The position numbers and the translations under genes were made by a program. From Spirochaetae bacterium HGW-Spirochaetae-1 (GTDB lineage Bacteria > Spirochaetota > UBA4802 > UBA5550), in the NCBI GenBank assembly GCA_002839375.1, contig PGXY01000007.1:310001-374000 (forward strand): a stretch of DNA of 64,000 nt. Direction: 5' to 3'. Position 1 is the stretch's first letter. Every line of letters begins with the position of its first letter. Below are positions 34,556 through 43,698 of this stretch, piece by piece. The notes below the pieces were generated by a model, which saw only the letters and a list, made by a program, of their open reading frames with translations, ran no database searches and was not told where the DNA came from.

Positions 34556-35830
34556 TCACTCCTCTATTTCTTTTATATTGGCACCGATTTTTTTCATAAG
34601 CCCCATGAACCCGGGAAAGGTAACGGCCACGGCCTCGGCCGTTTCCACGATCATCTCGCCCTCGGCGGCCATGCCGGCGACCGACAGAGCCATGACAACG
34701 CGATGGTCATGATGCCCGTTCACACGGGCCCCTTTAAGCTCACTCCGCCGGACTACCAGGCCGTCGGGAAGCTCCTCCACGTTGGCACCCAGCTTCCGCA
34801 GTTCTTCATACATCACGCGTATCCTGTCCGTTTCCTTCAGGCGGGCCTGGGCCACGTTTACCAGGCGTGTCTCTCCTGCGGCAAAACACCCGGCCACGGC
34901 AAGTGCCGGCAGCGCATCGGGGATCGCATTGAGGTCAAAGACCCCGCCCGTGAGCTCTCCTCCCCTGATGCGGATATTTCTTTCGCCGATTACCACTTCG
35001 GCTCCCATTTTTTTCAGGATATTCACCACTTCCCTGTCACCCTGGGTATCGTTGAAATCCAGGCCCAGGAGGTTCAGCTCGGCACCGCAAATAGCGGCGG
35101 CCACGAGAAAAAACGTGGCCGATGAAAAATCGGCGGCCACGGCCGCCCTGAAGGGACGATAGGCCTGCCCTCCCGGCACGGTAAACTGCCGGTAATCCCT
35201 GTTCTCATACTGTATACCAAGCCGGTCAAGCCATGCCAGGGTCATGGTCACATAGGGCTGCTCGTTCAGCAGTGGGACATCAATGATTGTTTCTCCTTCA
35301 GCCAGGGGTGCGGCAATGAGGAGCGATGACAGATACTGCGAGGTCACGGCTTCCACAGCGGTCCGGCCTCCCTTTATCCGGCCCTCTATGACCAGGGGCG
35401 GCTTTCCGTTTCCCCTTGTGGACTGTGCCTTCCCGCCCAGGTCATTGATGGAGGCAAGGAGCGCGTCGGCCGGCCGGTTCCGGATCTGGTGATCGCCGGT
35501 GAAAATGGTCATGCCGTCAATAAGCGAGGCGATGCCCAGACCGATATAGAGGGAAGTGCCGGAATTCCCCACGTCAATGACATCGTCGGGAACGGGCAGC
35601 CTGTTCCCGGCACCCGTTACCCTCCAGGCGTCCTTCTCCTCTACGATGCGGCCGCCCAGCCGGCGGACCATGTCCATGCATGATTCCGTGTCGGAGGAAT
35701 AGAGGGGGAATTCCACAACGGACTCCCCTTCGGCCAGCAGGGCGAAGGCAAGGGCCCGGATGGTATGGGATTTCGAGCCGGGAATTTTCACATCCCCGTG
35801 TATTGTGGAGCCTTTCACTGAAAACATCAT
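34556..35830 (-). CDS. aroA: 3-phosphoshikimate 1-carboxyvinyltransferase (EPSP synthase)
   Basis: 424 residues: KIPGSKSHTIRALAFALL, GNSGTS, and the later RLKETDRI and HDHRVVMAL motifs are intact. Shikimate pathway step six. aroH follows after 4 bases. Confidence 0.96.
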   Translation of the reverse strand: MMFSVKGSTIHGDVKIPGSKSHTIRALAFALLAEGESVVEFPLYSSDTESCMDMVRRLGGRIVEEKDAWRVTGAGNRLPVPDDVIDVGNSGTSLYIGLGIASLIDGMTIFTGDHQIRNRPADALLASINDLGGKAQSTRGNGKPPLVIEGRIKGGRTAVEAVTSQYLSSLLIAAPLAEGETIIDVPLLNEQPYVTMTLAWLDRLGIQYENRDYRQFTVPGGQAYRPFRAAVAADFSSATFFLVAAAICGAELNLLGLDFNDTQGDREVVNILKKMGAEVVIGERNIRIRGGELTGGVFDLNAIPDALPALAVAGCFAAGETRLVNVAQARLKETDRIRVMYEELRKLGANVEELPDGLVVRRSELKGARVNGHHDHRVVMALSVAGMAAEGEMIVETAEAVAVTFPGFMGLMKKIGANIKEIEE

Positions 35831-35843
35831 AACGGGATTTTCC

Positions 35844-36626
35844 TTATACTTTGAGATGGTCGGGTTTTATCCGCATGAAAACACCGCTGTAATAGGGAAC
35901 GCTGATCTTCCCCTCATGAAGACCGTAGTACCGGTTAAAAGCATCATTGTTTTCGCCCAGAAGCTCGCCGGTTTCCTTTTCCGCCCCGCCGAAGTGTCCA
36001 CTGAAAAAAAGCCGGGCAGCCTGCATATCGCTCTCATAGCTGTCCATGCTTCCCTTGATAAACTTGAATTCATTGAGGGTAAGCACGGTCCTGAGCTCAT
36101 CGGGCATGTAATACTCGTTATGGAGGGGGAACATGTTTCGGGTATACTCATCGAGGAGGCCGTCCATATCCTCTTCATTCAGGACTGTTGTTGCTACAAA
36201 GAGTATACCGTCAAACTGCAGCGCGCGCCGGAACTCATCAATTACTTTTCCCGATTCGACAAAATTCAGGTAATCGATGCATACAATAAGGTCGGCGGCG
36301 TAATAATCCACGGGAAAGTTGTTGAATTCGCCGTTGATGAACCGTATCTTCTCCAGGATGTCCGATCCGGCATGGTCTTGTATAAAGGATTCGATGACCT
36401 CCAGGGAGGGTTCAACCACGACAAGAAAGGCCTTCGTGGCTGCGGCCATATCGGCGAGAAGCCTGCCGCTGCCGACACCGGTTTTTACAATAACCTCGGG
36501 ATTATAGGCACTGAGCACTTCCATGACCTTTTCACTGTTCATGGCATAGTGCGTATCAGGCTCAATAATCCCGCTGCGCGAATAGCTGTACTGGGCAAAC
36601 TTCCGAATATCATCGAACCGTGTCAT
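35844..36626 (-). CDS. Class I SAM-dependent methyltransferase-like protein
   Basis: 260 residues. VIVKTGVGSGRLLADMA is a motif I-like nucleotide-binding loop, and DLIVCIDYLNFVESGKVIDEFRRAL fits the motif IV/V region. It lies upstream of aroA on the same strand, 13 bases apart. Substrate unknown. Confidence 0.7.
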   Translation of the reverse strand: MTRFDDIRKFAQYSYSRSGIIEPDTHYAMNSEKVMEVLSAYNPEVIVKTGVGSGRLLADMAAATKAFLVVVEPSLEVIESFIQDHAGSDILEKIRFINGEFNNFPVDYYAADLIVCIDYLNFVESGKVIDEFRRALQFDGILFVATTVLNEEDMDGLLDEYTRNMFPLHNEYYMPDELRTVLTLNEFKFIKGSMDSYESDMQAARLFFSGHFGGAEKETGELLGENNDAFNRYYGLHEGKISVPYYSGVFMRIKPDHLKV

Positions 36627-36985
36627 GATTGTACCTCGCCACTTGTTTTTTTTGCAGTCACTTGAAATAGGCTCAGCATATGGGTACCTTACTGAGTACG
36701 GGAATCAGGGAAAACGGACCCTGAAGTAATGCTTTTAATGAAAATTTATACATTGTGTCAAGATTTTAATTGAAAATTAAAGGATATCTACCATACTTTT
36801 TATGCATCGGGGAGAAATATTATTGACACGGTGAAAGAATACTAAAGTATCTCATACATATCCAGACACTGTGTGCCGCCCGTTCAAGACATGGCCCGGT
36901 TCAGCCGGGGCCCTTAGCTTCACCCAGTCCATATCGACGCGTGCATGGCGCGTGGAATTAAAAAGCATTAACAAGGATTGATACG
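36627..36985 (+). promoter_or_regulatory. thiC upstream region with GC-rich structured leader
   Basis: TTGACA at 36823-36828 has no good -10 at normal spacing. The region before thiC has two hairpins: GGCCCGG / CCGGGGCC with one bulge (36893-36912) and ACGCG / CGCGT (36937-36953). The CTGAGA and ACCTGA/GGxTAAT blocks of a TPP riboswitch were looked for and not found. Confidence 0.4.
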
Positions 36986-38251
36986 ATGAATATTTTTGTA
37001 CAAGCACGCCAGGGAATAGTGACCCCTGAAGTCAACTACGTCGCCGGAAAGGAAGTGCTCTCCATAGAACATGTCATGACTCACTTCGCCCGGGGCGAAA
37101 TCGTCATTTTTAAAAATAAAAAAAGAGATATCAATCCCGTGGGAGTGGGAAAAGGACTCACCACGAAGATCAATGCCAATATAGGCACCTCGCCGGATCT
37201 TTTCAACCTGGATACAGAGCTGGAAAAGCTGAAAATGGCCGTCAAGTACGGCGCCGACGCGGTCATGGATCTCAGCATCGGCGGCGATGTTACCTTCTTC
37301 CGCCGGAAGATACTGGAAAATTCATCGGTGCCCCTGGGAACAGTCCCCCTGTATGAAACTGCCAAGGAAATGACCGATCAAAAAAAATCCATCATGGAAA
37401 TGACTATAAAGGATTTCCTGAAGGTAATACAGCGCCAGGCCGAGGAAGGCGTCGACTTCATGACCATTCATTCAGGCGTAACGCGGCAGTCCGTGGAATC
37501 ACTCCGTTCCCAGAAACGCATCATAGGCATTACCAGCAGGGGCGGCTCCATACTGGGAGAATGGATGAAACTGAACAAAAAAGAGAATCCTCTCTACGAA
37601 CATTATGACGAAATTCTCGACATACTTGCCGAATATAATATAGTCATCAGCCTGGGCGACGGTTTGCGCCCCGGGGCCACTCATGAAGCCAACGACCGGG
37701 GACAGATCCACGAGATGGTTATCCTGGGAGACCTGGCCCGCAGGGCCCGGGAAAAAGGCGTCCAGGCCATCATTGAAGGACCGGGACACATGCCGCTGAA
37801 CATGATCGCCGACAACATGCGGCTGGAGAAAACCCTCTGCGACGGTGCGCCCTATTACGTGCTGGGCCCCCTGGTGACGGATGTCGCCCCGGGATACGAT
37901 CACATTACCGGGGCCATCGGCGGCGCCATTGCCGCGGCCAGCGGCGCCGACTTTCTCTGCTACGTCACCCCGGCGGAACACCTGAGACTCCCCACCGTCG
38001 AAGACGTACGGGAAGGGGTCATTGCCTCAAAAATCGCCGCCCACGCGGGAGACATAGTCAAGCTGGGTGACAAGGCCCGCGCCTGGGACGATGAAATGTC
38101 CAGGGCCAGGAAAAGCCGGAACTGGGAAGAGATGTACCGCCTGGCCCTCGACGAGGACAAGGCGCGCAAATATAGAAGTGATTTGCCCTCGGACATGGAT
38201 GATCAGTGTTCCATGTGCGGGGAATTTTGTGCGATAAAGCGGGATTATTAA
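36986..38251 (+). CDS. thiC: Phosphomethylpyrimidine synthase
   Basis: Radical SAM enzyme that turns aminoimidazole ribotide into HMP-P, the pyrimidine of thiamine. 421 residues, the short form without the N-terminal extension of E. coli ThiC. The C-terminal CSMCGEFCAIK holds the cluster cysteines; ATHEANDRGQ and IEGPGHMP are conserved. Its product would feed the ThiD2-ThiE fusion at 30100-31161. Confidence 0.97.
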   Translation: MNIFVQARQGIVTPEVNYVAGKEVLSIEHVMTHFARGEIVIFKNKKRDINPVGVGKGLTTKINANIGTSPDLFNLDTELEKLKMAVKYGADAVMDLSIGGDVTFFRRKILENSSVPLGTVPLYETAKEMTDQKKSIMEMTIKDFLKVIQRQAEEGVDFMTIHSGVTRQSVESLRSQKRIIGITSRGGSILGEWMKLNKKENPLYEHYDEILDILAEYNIVISLGDGLRPGATHEANDRGQIHEMVILGDLARRAREKGVQAIIEGPGHMPLNMIADNMRLEKTLCDGAPYYVLGPLVTDVAPGYDHITGAIGGAIAAASGADFLCYVTPAEHLRLPTVEDVREGVIASKIAAHAGDIVKLGDKARAWDDEMSRARKSRNWEEMYRLALDEDKARKYRSDLPSDMDDQCSMCGEFCAIKRDY

Positions 38252-38265
38252 GGAGGAAACGGTCT

Positions 38266-39090
38266 ATGGCCGGCGAAACAAAGGATCTTCACTATTATGA
38301 TTCATACAAGCAGGATCGCGATCTAATCCTTGAATACAACCAGATAACCCTTGATGACGTCAATGTTGTCAATATACTGGGGATCGGCGTCAATAACCTT
38401 ACGCGCGAACAGGCCGTGGTGAAAATCATGAACATGATCAAGGATGGCGGCGTGTACCATGTAATACCGCTCAATCCCTACAAGCTGCACCGGATTAAAA
38501 CCAACACGGACCTGCGCCTCATCTCCAGCAAAGCCCACATGCATTTTGCCAGCGGCGCAGGACTGATGTGGGCCGCGCGAAGACTGAAAACACCGCTGAA
38601 GGAGCAGATATCCATACTGAGCTTCATGATGGATATCATCCGCATAGCCGAAATCAATGAATATTCCATCTTCATCGTGGGCGGGCGGCCCGAAATAGCG
38701 GAAAAGGCCTTTTTCAACATTAAAAAATCCTTTCCCAACATCCGTATCGTGGGAAGGCACGGCGGATATTTCAACGCTGACCGGGAAAAATCCGTCATCG
38801 AGGCCATGCGCAAATCCGAGGCTAACATCGTCTTCGTTGGACTGGGTTTTCCCAAGGAAGAAAAATGGATCGAAAGCATAAAGAAAGAATTTACAAATAC
38901 GATCTTTGTCAGCGTGGGCGGCAGTATCGATATTATTTCGGGAGAAATACGGAAGGCGCCCCCCTTCTTCATGGACAGGGGGCTGGACTGGTTTTACCGG
39001 ATAATAACCAAACCCTGGCGGATCGGCCGGCTCATGAGGACCATGTGGTTTTTCATCCACGTATTATTCAAGGGATTGTTCACTAAATAA
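38266..39090 (+). CDS. WecG/TagA/CpsF-family glycosyltransferase
   Basis: 274 residues. The N-terminal INNLTREQAVVKIMN, then HFASGAGLMWAAR, FIVGGRPEIAEKAF and NIVFVGLGFPKEEKWI are typical. It likely transfers an N-acetylmannosamine-like sugar to a lipid-linked acceptor at the inner face of the membrane. The start at 38266 has a perfect AGGAGG upstream; the earlier in-frame ATG lies inside thiC. Confidence 0.88.
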   Translation: MAGETKDLHYYDSYKQDRDLILEYNQITLDDVNVVNILGIGVNNLTREQAVVKIMNMIKDGGVYHVIPLNPYKLHRIKTNTDLRLISSKAHMHFASGAGLMWAARRLKTPLKEQISILSFMMDIIRIAEINEYSIFIVGGRPEIAEKAFFNIKKSFPNIRIVGRHGGYFNADREKSVIEAMRKSEANIVFVGLGFPKEEKWIESIKKEFTNTIFVSVGGSIDIISGEIRKAPPFFMDRGLDWFYRIITKPWRIGRLMRTMWFFIHVLFKGLFTK

Positions 39091-39098
39091 TCCCCCGG

Positions 39099-39317
39099 CT
39101 ATTTCTCATACTTGTTTTTTTTAGCCATGGTATCGCGGGCGGACTGAAGTTCAACGTTGGAGACTCGGCATCTTCCCAGCGTAAAGCCCTTCAGTTCCTC
39201 GCGGTAACCGCAGCTCCTGCACTGGAGAATGGCGTTTCCCTCGTCGCTCCACTGTGAAATGTCCACATACCGCGACGTGCACCTTCTGCAGAAAATAACC
39301 GAAATAAACTCACTCAT
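39099..39317 (-). CDS. Small zinc-ribbon-like protein
   Basis: 72 residues with two CxxC pairs (FCRRCTSRY and LQCRSCGYRE) that could bind one zinc, then a charged tail. Family unknown. It converges on the glycosyltransferase gene. Confidence 0.6.
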   Translation of the reverse strand: MSEFISVIFCRRCTSRYVDISQWSDEGNAILQCRSCGYREELKGFTLGRCRVSNVELQSARDTMAKKNKYEK

Positions 39318-39345
39318 AGCGAACCTGTTTTCCTTGACTCAAATT

Positions 39346-40644
39346 CTACGCTGCCGGCCCCTGTTTCGCCAGGACAGCCAGTATGGAAATATCCTCTCTC
39401 CGTTCAAGACCGCCGGAGAAATCCACGGAAAAACGTACCAGGCCGTCGATGATGCTCTCGGAAGAATCGTAATTTCCCTGCAGTTCTTCCATGATCCGCT
39501 TCAGTCCCAGGACCTGCCCCGCCCTGTTCCTGATATTCAGGATACCGTCGGTGACAACAACAAAAACATCACCGGGCCGCAGCAGGAGCCTTACCCTCTT
39601 GATCTCCTTTTCCTCGTCGCCGATGCTCATGACTCCCAGGCGGAGATACCGGGCTATTCCGTCGCGCACCAGGATGGGATAGGTCACACCGGCATTGGAG
39701 AAAAGCATTTCCCCGCTCTCCCTGTCTATGACGCCAAAAAACAGGGACATGCGCTTAACAAAATCCACATCGCGGGCCGCAGTGTTGCGGATATACTGGA
39801 GAAGGGCAGCCGGATCATGGCCCTTGAGACCCGAAAGCATCTTCAGCGCCCCATTGGCCGTGGAGGCCCGGAGCCCGCCGGGGATGCCCTTTTCATGGAT
39901 GTCGCCCATGGCCATGGCCATTTTATCATCATCAAGCCTGTACAGGCCGTGAAACTCACCGCCCACCTCCCGGGCCGAAAGGGACCGCGCGGCGATCTCA
40001 AAATTGCCGTGAGTCACATTGAAACTGGGAACCAGCGTCTCCTGGATTGAACGGGCCGATACCAGCTCGCCCTTGATGCGCTCCTCTTCCAGGGCGCTCT
40101 GAAAAAATATAGCGTTCTGTACTGCCAGGGCCGCCTGGTCGGAGAAAATCTTGAAAAGGTTCTGGTCTTCGACGGTGAACTGGGGCCTGTTCACGGGATT
40201 GATGGCCTGGATGACCCCCAGGAGCTTTCCCTTAAAAAGAAGGGGCGAACACAGGATAGCCCGGGTCACAAAACCCGTGCTTTTATCGAAATTGGGATCA
40301 AAACGCTCATCACTGTAGACATCATTCACGATAAGGGGCTTGCGGTTGCTGGCAACCCATCCGGCGATGCCCTGCCCCATACGGACGCGGTATTTTTCCA
40401 TTAACTCGTCACCGGCACTGCCCAGGGCCACCTTGAAAACGAGGTCGCCCGAATCCTCTTCGAGAAGCAGCAGGGTACTGGTTTCGGTCTCCATTATATC
40501 CTTGATGATTTCCATGATGATGGTGAGGAGCTTCCCGATATCCAGTGTCGAGTTGATGATGCTGTTTATGTCCACGAGCTTGCTCAGGTTGAGAAGCTGG
40601 CGCTCCAGGTACGCGAGGTTATGTTTGGTTTCCTGATCTTCCAT
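39346..40644 (-). CDS. GAF-domain PP2C (SpoIIE-type) phosphatase
   Basis: About 432 residues. N-terminal GAF domain (about 25-175), then a PP2C/SpoIIE domain with GDIHEKGIPGGLRAS, VVTDGILN and REDISILAV. The usual GGDFxD metal motif reads GGEFHGL: Asp to Glu, and the second Asp is lost. Such proteins dephosphorylate STAS antagonists; STAS proteins at 9825 and 33804 are possible partners. The start at 40644 has AGGAAACC just upstream; the earlier in-frame start has none. Confidence 0.82.
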   Translation of the reverse strand: MEDQETKHNLAYLERQLLNLSKLVDINSIINSTLDIGKLLTIIMEIIKDIMETETSTLLLLEEDSGDLVFKVALGSAGDELMEKYRVRMGQGIAGWVASNRKPLIVNDVYSDERFDPNFDKSTGFVTRAILCSPLLFKGKLLGVIQAINPVNRPQFTVEDQNLFKIFSDQAALAVQNAIFFQSALEEERIKGELVSARSIQETLVPSFNVTHGNFEIAARSLSAREVGGEFHGLYRLDDDKMAMAMGDIHEKGIPGGLRASTANGALKMLSGLKGHDPAALLQYIRNTAARDVDFVKRMSLFFGVIDRESGEMLFSNAGVTYPILVRDGIARYLRLGVMSIGDEEKEIKRVRLLLRPGDVFVVVTDGILNIRNRAGQVLGLKRIMEELQGNYDSSESIIDGLVRFSVDFSGGLERREDISILAVLAKQGPAA

Positions 40645-40905
40645 TGGTTTCCTGTCTGTATTAATGGCTGAAATAGAACTGTATTGCCATGCCCTCCTGC
40701 TCCGCAGCGGGAAAAGCAACTGTATATTAAATGATGACTCTTATGTGATGTAAAGTAAAAAATGTATATTTTTATTAATATTCAGGATATGGGCGCACAC
40801 CTGTTCATATACTGATTATCGCCACCCCGACGCGAGGTTTATTTACCTGCTTGTTCCGGAAGATTCTCAGAGGAAGAGCACGGAGGAAGGATGTAATTTT
40901 ACCTG

Positions 40906-41169
40906 TTACTCGTAGTGAGTCCACATCCGGATTATCTTGACAATCTTTTCATCATCTAAAACCTGATAGACAAGACGATGCTGTATATTTATTCTCCGGG
41001 AATAAGCCCCTGACAGGTCGCCGGTAAGTTTCTCAAATGAAGGGGGATATCGGTAAGGGTCTTCAGTAAGGATATCCAATAATTCCTGAGCTTTCTCTTT
41101 CAATCCGGATTTACCAAGCTTTTTTGCGTCGGCCCGGGCCTGACTGGTAAACACCAGTTTATACTTCAC
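40906..41169 (-). CDS. yoeB: YoeB-family toxin (mRNA interferase)
   Basis: 87 residues. RelE-fold: PSFEKLTGDLSGAYSRRINI carries the Glu and Arg positions, and the tail WTHYE carries the His and Tyr of the YoeB active site. It overlaps the antitoxin gene by 4 bases. Confidence 0.93.
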   Translation of the reverse strand: MKYKLVFTSQARADAKKLGKSGLKEKAQELLDILTEDPYRYPPSFEKLTGDLSGAYSRRINIQHRLVYQVLDDEKIVKIIRMWTHYE

Positions 41170-41408
41170 CAGTCAAGATCCCCGGTGCACTCTGAAACAG
41201 GGGTTTTTAACCCTTTCATTATAGACTCCCTCATACCCGGGATGGATATCAAAAAAAGTGTTTCCTGAATGGCATTCCAGTCAGCTTCCGAAATCAACAC
41301 TGCGCTTGTTCTCTTGCCGGTTATATGAATCGGTTCATGGGAAGCGTTTGCTTCATCGATTAAATGATACAAGCTGTCACGGGCTTTTGTGGCATTTATT
41401 GTTTTCAT
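41166..41408 (-). CDS. yefM: YefM/Phd-family antitoxin
   Basis: 80 residues. The N-terminal DNA-binding Phd fold is KTINATKARDSLYHLIDEAN, HITGKRTSAVLISEADW; the C-terminal tail would neutralise YoeB. GAGAGG stands 5 bases before the ATG. Confidence 0.93.
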   Translation of the reverse strand: MKTINATKARDSLYHLIDEANASHEPIHITGKRTSAVLISEADWNAIQETLFLISIPGMRESIMKGLKTPVSECTGDLDW

Positions 41409-41425
41409 ATCAACCTCTCTACTGC

Positions 41426-41454
41426 AATATAGCGTACGTTATTCCGAACGTCAA
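41426..41454 (-). promoter_or_regulatory. Promoter and likely operator of yefM-yoeB
   Basis: Minus strand: TTGACG (41454-41449), 17 bases, TATATT (41431-41426). The spacer holds the inverted repeat ACGTT-attccg-AACGT (41436-41451), a likely autorepression site. Confidence 0.7.
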
Positions 41455-41485
41455 GTATATTATGGATACCTCTAAAAACCCTCCC

Positions 41486-41517
41486 CTTCACGCTCTTCGC
41501 GGCCTTCCTGTGACATC
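41486..41517. repeat. 32-base interspersed repeat, copy A
   Basis: 29 of 32 bases match copy B at 52344-52375; differences are at positions 8, 17 and 29. It lies between yefM and the heptad-repeat gene, and a T-rich tract follows. Confidence 0.7.
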
Positions 41518-41591
41518 ATTCTGTCTTTTTTTTCACACAAACGGCTTGACAAATCGTATTAATATTAAAATCATTAATTCAGGAGCATCCC

Positions 41592-41960
41592 ATGCCGGAA
41601 AAAGCAAAAAAATCCACCCGACAGGTTTCTTTCAGCGACTACAAGGCCCTGAAGGATGAAATCATTGAAATCAGCGAACAGCGCTTTGAGAACATCCTGA
41701 CAAAACGCCTGAAAGAGAACAACCGTAAGCTCATTGATGAGATATTCGCGCGCCTTGAACCACGTTTTGACGCAATTGACGCAAAATTCAACGCCATTGA
41801 CTCAAGATTCGGCGCAGTGGATGCCAAATTCGCGGCAAATGACACAAAATTTGCCGCTATTGACATCCGCTTCGATTCCCTGGAAAAACGCATGACCTTC
41901 ATGACCTGGTTTATCCCCATAGTTATTACCCTGGTCATGACAGTGTTGAAGGTGTTTTAA
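41592..41960 (+). CDS. Coiled-coil heptad-repeat membrane protein
   Basis: 122 residues. Six near-perfect 7-residue repeats at 59-100 (FDAIDAK, FNAIDSR, FGAVDAK, FAANDTK, FAAIDIR, FDSLEKR) predict a coiled coil, followed by one transmembrane helix near 103-119. The layout recalls Borrelia Bdr-type proteins with tropomyosin-like repeats and a C-terminal anchor, but homology is not shown. It has a TTGACA at 41546 upstream but a poor -10. Confidence 0.75.
   Translation: MPEKAKKSTRQVSFSDYKALKDEIIEISEQRFENILTKRLKENNRKLIDEIFARLEPRFDAIDAKFNAIDSRFGAVDAKFAANDTKFAAIDIRFDSLEKRMTFMTWFIPIVITLVMTVLKVF
41766..41891 (+). repeat. 21-base tandem repeats coding the heptads
   Basis: Six diverged 21-base units in frame, each coding F-x-x-x-D/E-x-K/R. 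Confidence 0.8.
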
Positions 41961-42024
41961 AGAACATTGACATCCCCGTATACTTTTTCAAACAATACCT
42001 GATTATATAAAAGGAGATACACCA

Positions 42025-42912
42025 TTGAAAGGAATCATCCTTGCCGGAGGTAAAGGGACACGGCTTTATCCCATAACATTAACGGCATGCAAACAGCTTC
42101 TCCCCATCTATGATAAACCCATGATTTATTATCCCCTGTCCACCCTGATGCTGGCGGGTATACGTGACATCCTGATTATATCCAATCCTGAGGACTTGCC
42201 TATACTTAAAAAAATTCTGGGAAACGGCAGCAGCCTGGGAATAAGCCTCACCTACAGGGAACAGGCCAGGCCGCGAGGCATACCTGAAGCCTTTATTATA
42301 GGCGAAGATTTTATTGCCGATGAACCGGTGTGCCTTATACTGGGCGACAATATTTTCTTCGGCATGGGGCTGCCGGAACTGCTGACCAGGGCAGCCGATA
42401 ATTTGACGGGCGCGACGGTATTCTCTTATTATGTAAATGACCCTGAACGCTATGGTGTTCTTGAGTATGATAAAAAATATAAGATCAAATCCATTAAAGA
42501 AAAACCTGATAAGCCCCTGTCTAATTACGCCATAACCGGCCTTTATTTTTTCGACAACAACGTTATCTCCATTGCAAAGATTCTGAAGCCCTCCCGGCGG
42601 CACGAGACTGAAATTACCGATGTATTAAAATATTACTTGAAAAATAAATCCCTTAAGGCCACAGTAATGGGGCGTGGTTTTGCCTGGCTGGATACGGGGA
42701 CACATGACGCCATGATAGAGGCTTCACAGTATGTCAGGACTATCGAGCACAGACAAGGACTTAAAATAGCCTGTATAGAGGAAGTAGCCTACCGCATGGG
42801 GTATATCGATAAAAATGATCTCATAAAGCTGGCTTCAAAAATAAAAAATTCATCGTATGGTAAATATTTATTGAGAATTATCGAGCAGGATAACCTGATT
42901 AGGGGAAAATAA
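42025..42912 (+). CDS. rmlA: Glucose-1-phosphate thymidylyltransferase
   Basis: 295 residues. [11 protein letters not shown] at the N-terminus, then ILGDNIFFG and [12 protein letters not shown]. Makes dTDP-glucose. TTG start with AAAGGAGA 7 bases upstream. RmlB, C and D are not in the window. Confidence 0.95.
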   Translation: MKGIILAGGKGTRLYPITLTACKQLLPIYDKPMIYYPLSTLMLAGIRDILIISNPEDLPILKKILGNGSSLGISLTYREQARPRGIPEAFIIGEDFIADEPVCLILGDNIFFGMGLPELLTRAADNLTGATVFSYYVNDPERYGVLEYDKKYKIKSIKEKPDKPLSNYAITGLYFFDNNVISIAKILKPSRRHETEITDVLKYYLKNKSLKATVMGRGFAWLDTGTHDAMIEASQYVRTIEHRQGLKIACIEEVAYRMGYIDKNDLIKLASKIKNSSYGKYLLRIIEQDNLIRGK

Positions 42913-42993
42913 CAAAGTACCACATCACAGTGATTGCAAACGAAATTTTATGAAATTCCAAACCCCTTATAACGATTGAACATTAAAACCATC

Positions 42994-43698
42994 ATGGATC
43001 AAAAGAAAGTAGCAATACTGCAATCCAATTATATCCCCTGGAAGGGTTATTTTGATCTCATCAACATGGTGGATGAGTTCATACTTTATGATGATGTGCA
43101 GTATACCAAAAATGATTGGAGAAACCGCAACAGAATAAAAACTGTTCAGGGTGTGCAGTGGCTCAGCATTCCCGTATTTAAAGAAAGCCTTTCACAAAAA
43201 ATTAAGGACACAAAAATAATACAACAGGATTGGAATAAAAAACACTGGAAGACGATAAAAATAAATTATGCAAAGGCGCAATATTTTAAAGATTATTCCG
43301 ACAATTTTGAAAATGCATACATGACATGCACATATAAAAACCTCAGCGCAATTAATTATTCATTCATAAAGGCCATCAACAACATCCTGGGAATAACCAC
43401 AAAAATATCTTTTTCCAGTGAATATTCATTTAAAGGTGATAAGACAGAAAAAATAATCTCAATTTTAAAAGAAGCGAAAGCAACAGAATATCTCTCAGGA
43501 CCGGCAGCACGCGATTATATTGATGAAAATTTATTTCAGCAGGAAGGAATAACGCTTGCATGGATGAATTATTCCGGTTACAGGGAATACACACAGCTTT
43601 ATCCCCCTTTTGAACATGCGGTGAGTGTTATTGATTTGATTTTTAATGAAGGGCCGAAGGCTAATAGGTATCTAAAAAGTTTTAAGGAAGTTATATGA
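42994..43698 (+). CDS. WbqC-family protein
   Basis: About 234 residues. KKVAILQSNYIPWKGYFDLI, DEFILYDDVQYTKNDWRNRN and YLSGPAARDYIDENLF match WbqC, common in O-antigen and glycan clusters and probably an acyl or amide transferase. The ATG at 42994 fits the family N-terminus; a TTG at 42976 is also open. It overlaps the GT2 gene by 4 bases. Confidence 0.88.
   Translation: MDQKKVAILQSNYIPWKGYFDLINMVDEFILYDDVQYTKNDWRNRNRIKTVQGVQWLSIPVFKESLSQKIKDTKIIQQDWNKKHWKTIKINYAKAQYFKDYSDNFENAYMTCTYKNLSAINYSFIKAINNILGITTKISFSSEYSFKGDKTEKIISILKEAKATEYLSGPAARDYIDENLFQQEGITLAWMNYSGYREYTQLYPPFEHAVSVIDLIFNEGPKANRYLKSFKEVI

Noticed and set aside
35760-36665. 301-residue open frame opposite the methyltransferase gene
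   Set aside because: Shadow of the gene at 35844-36626, which has class I methyltransferase motifs.
36841-36985. TPP riboswitch before thiC
   Set aside because: The conserved CTGAGA and ACCTGA...GGxTAAT blocks are not present in the leader.
41426-41591. CRISPR-like repeats near the toxin-antitoxin genes
   Set aside because: Only a single interspersed 32-base copy and a promoter palindrome are present; there is no regular repeat-spacer array anywhere in the window.
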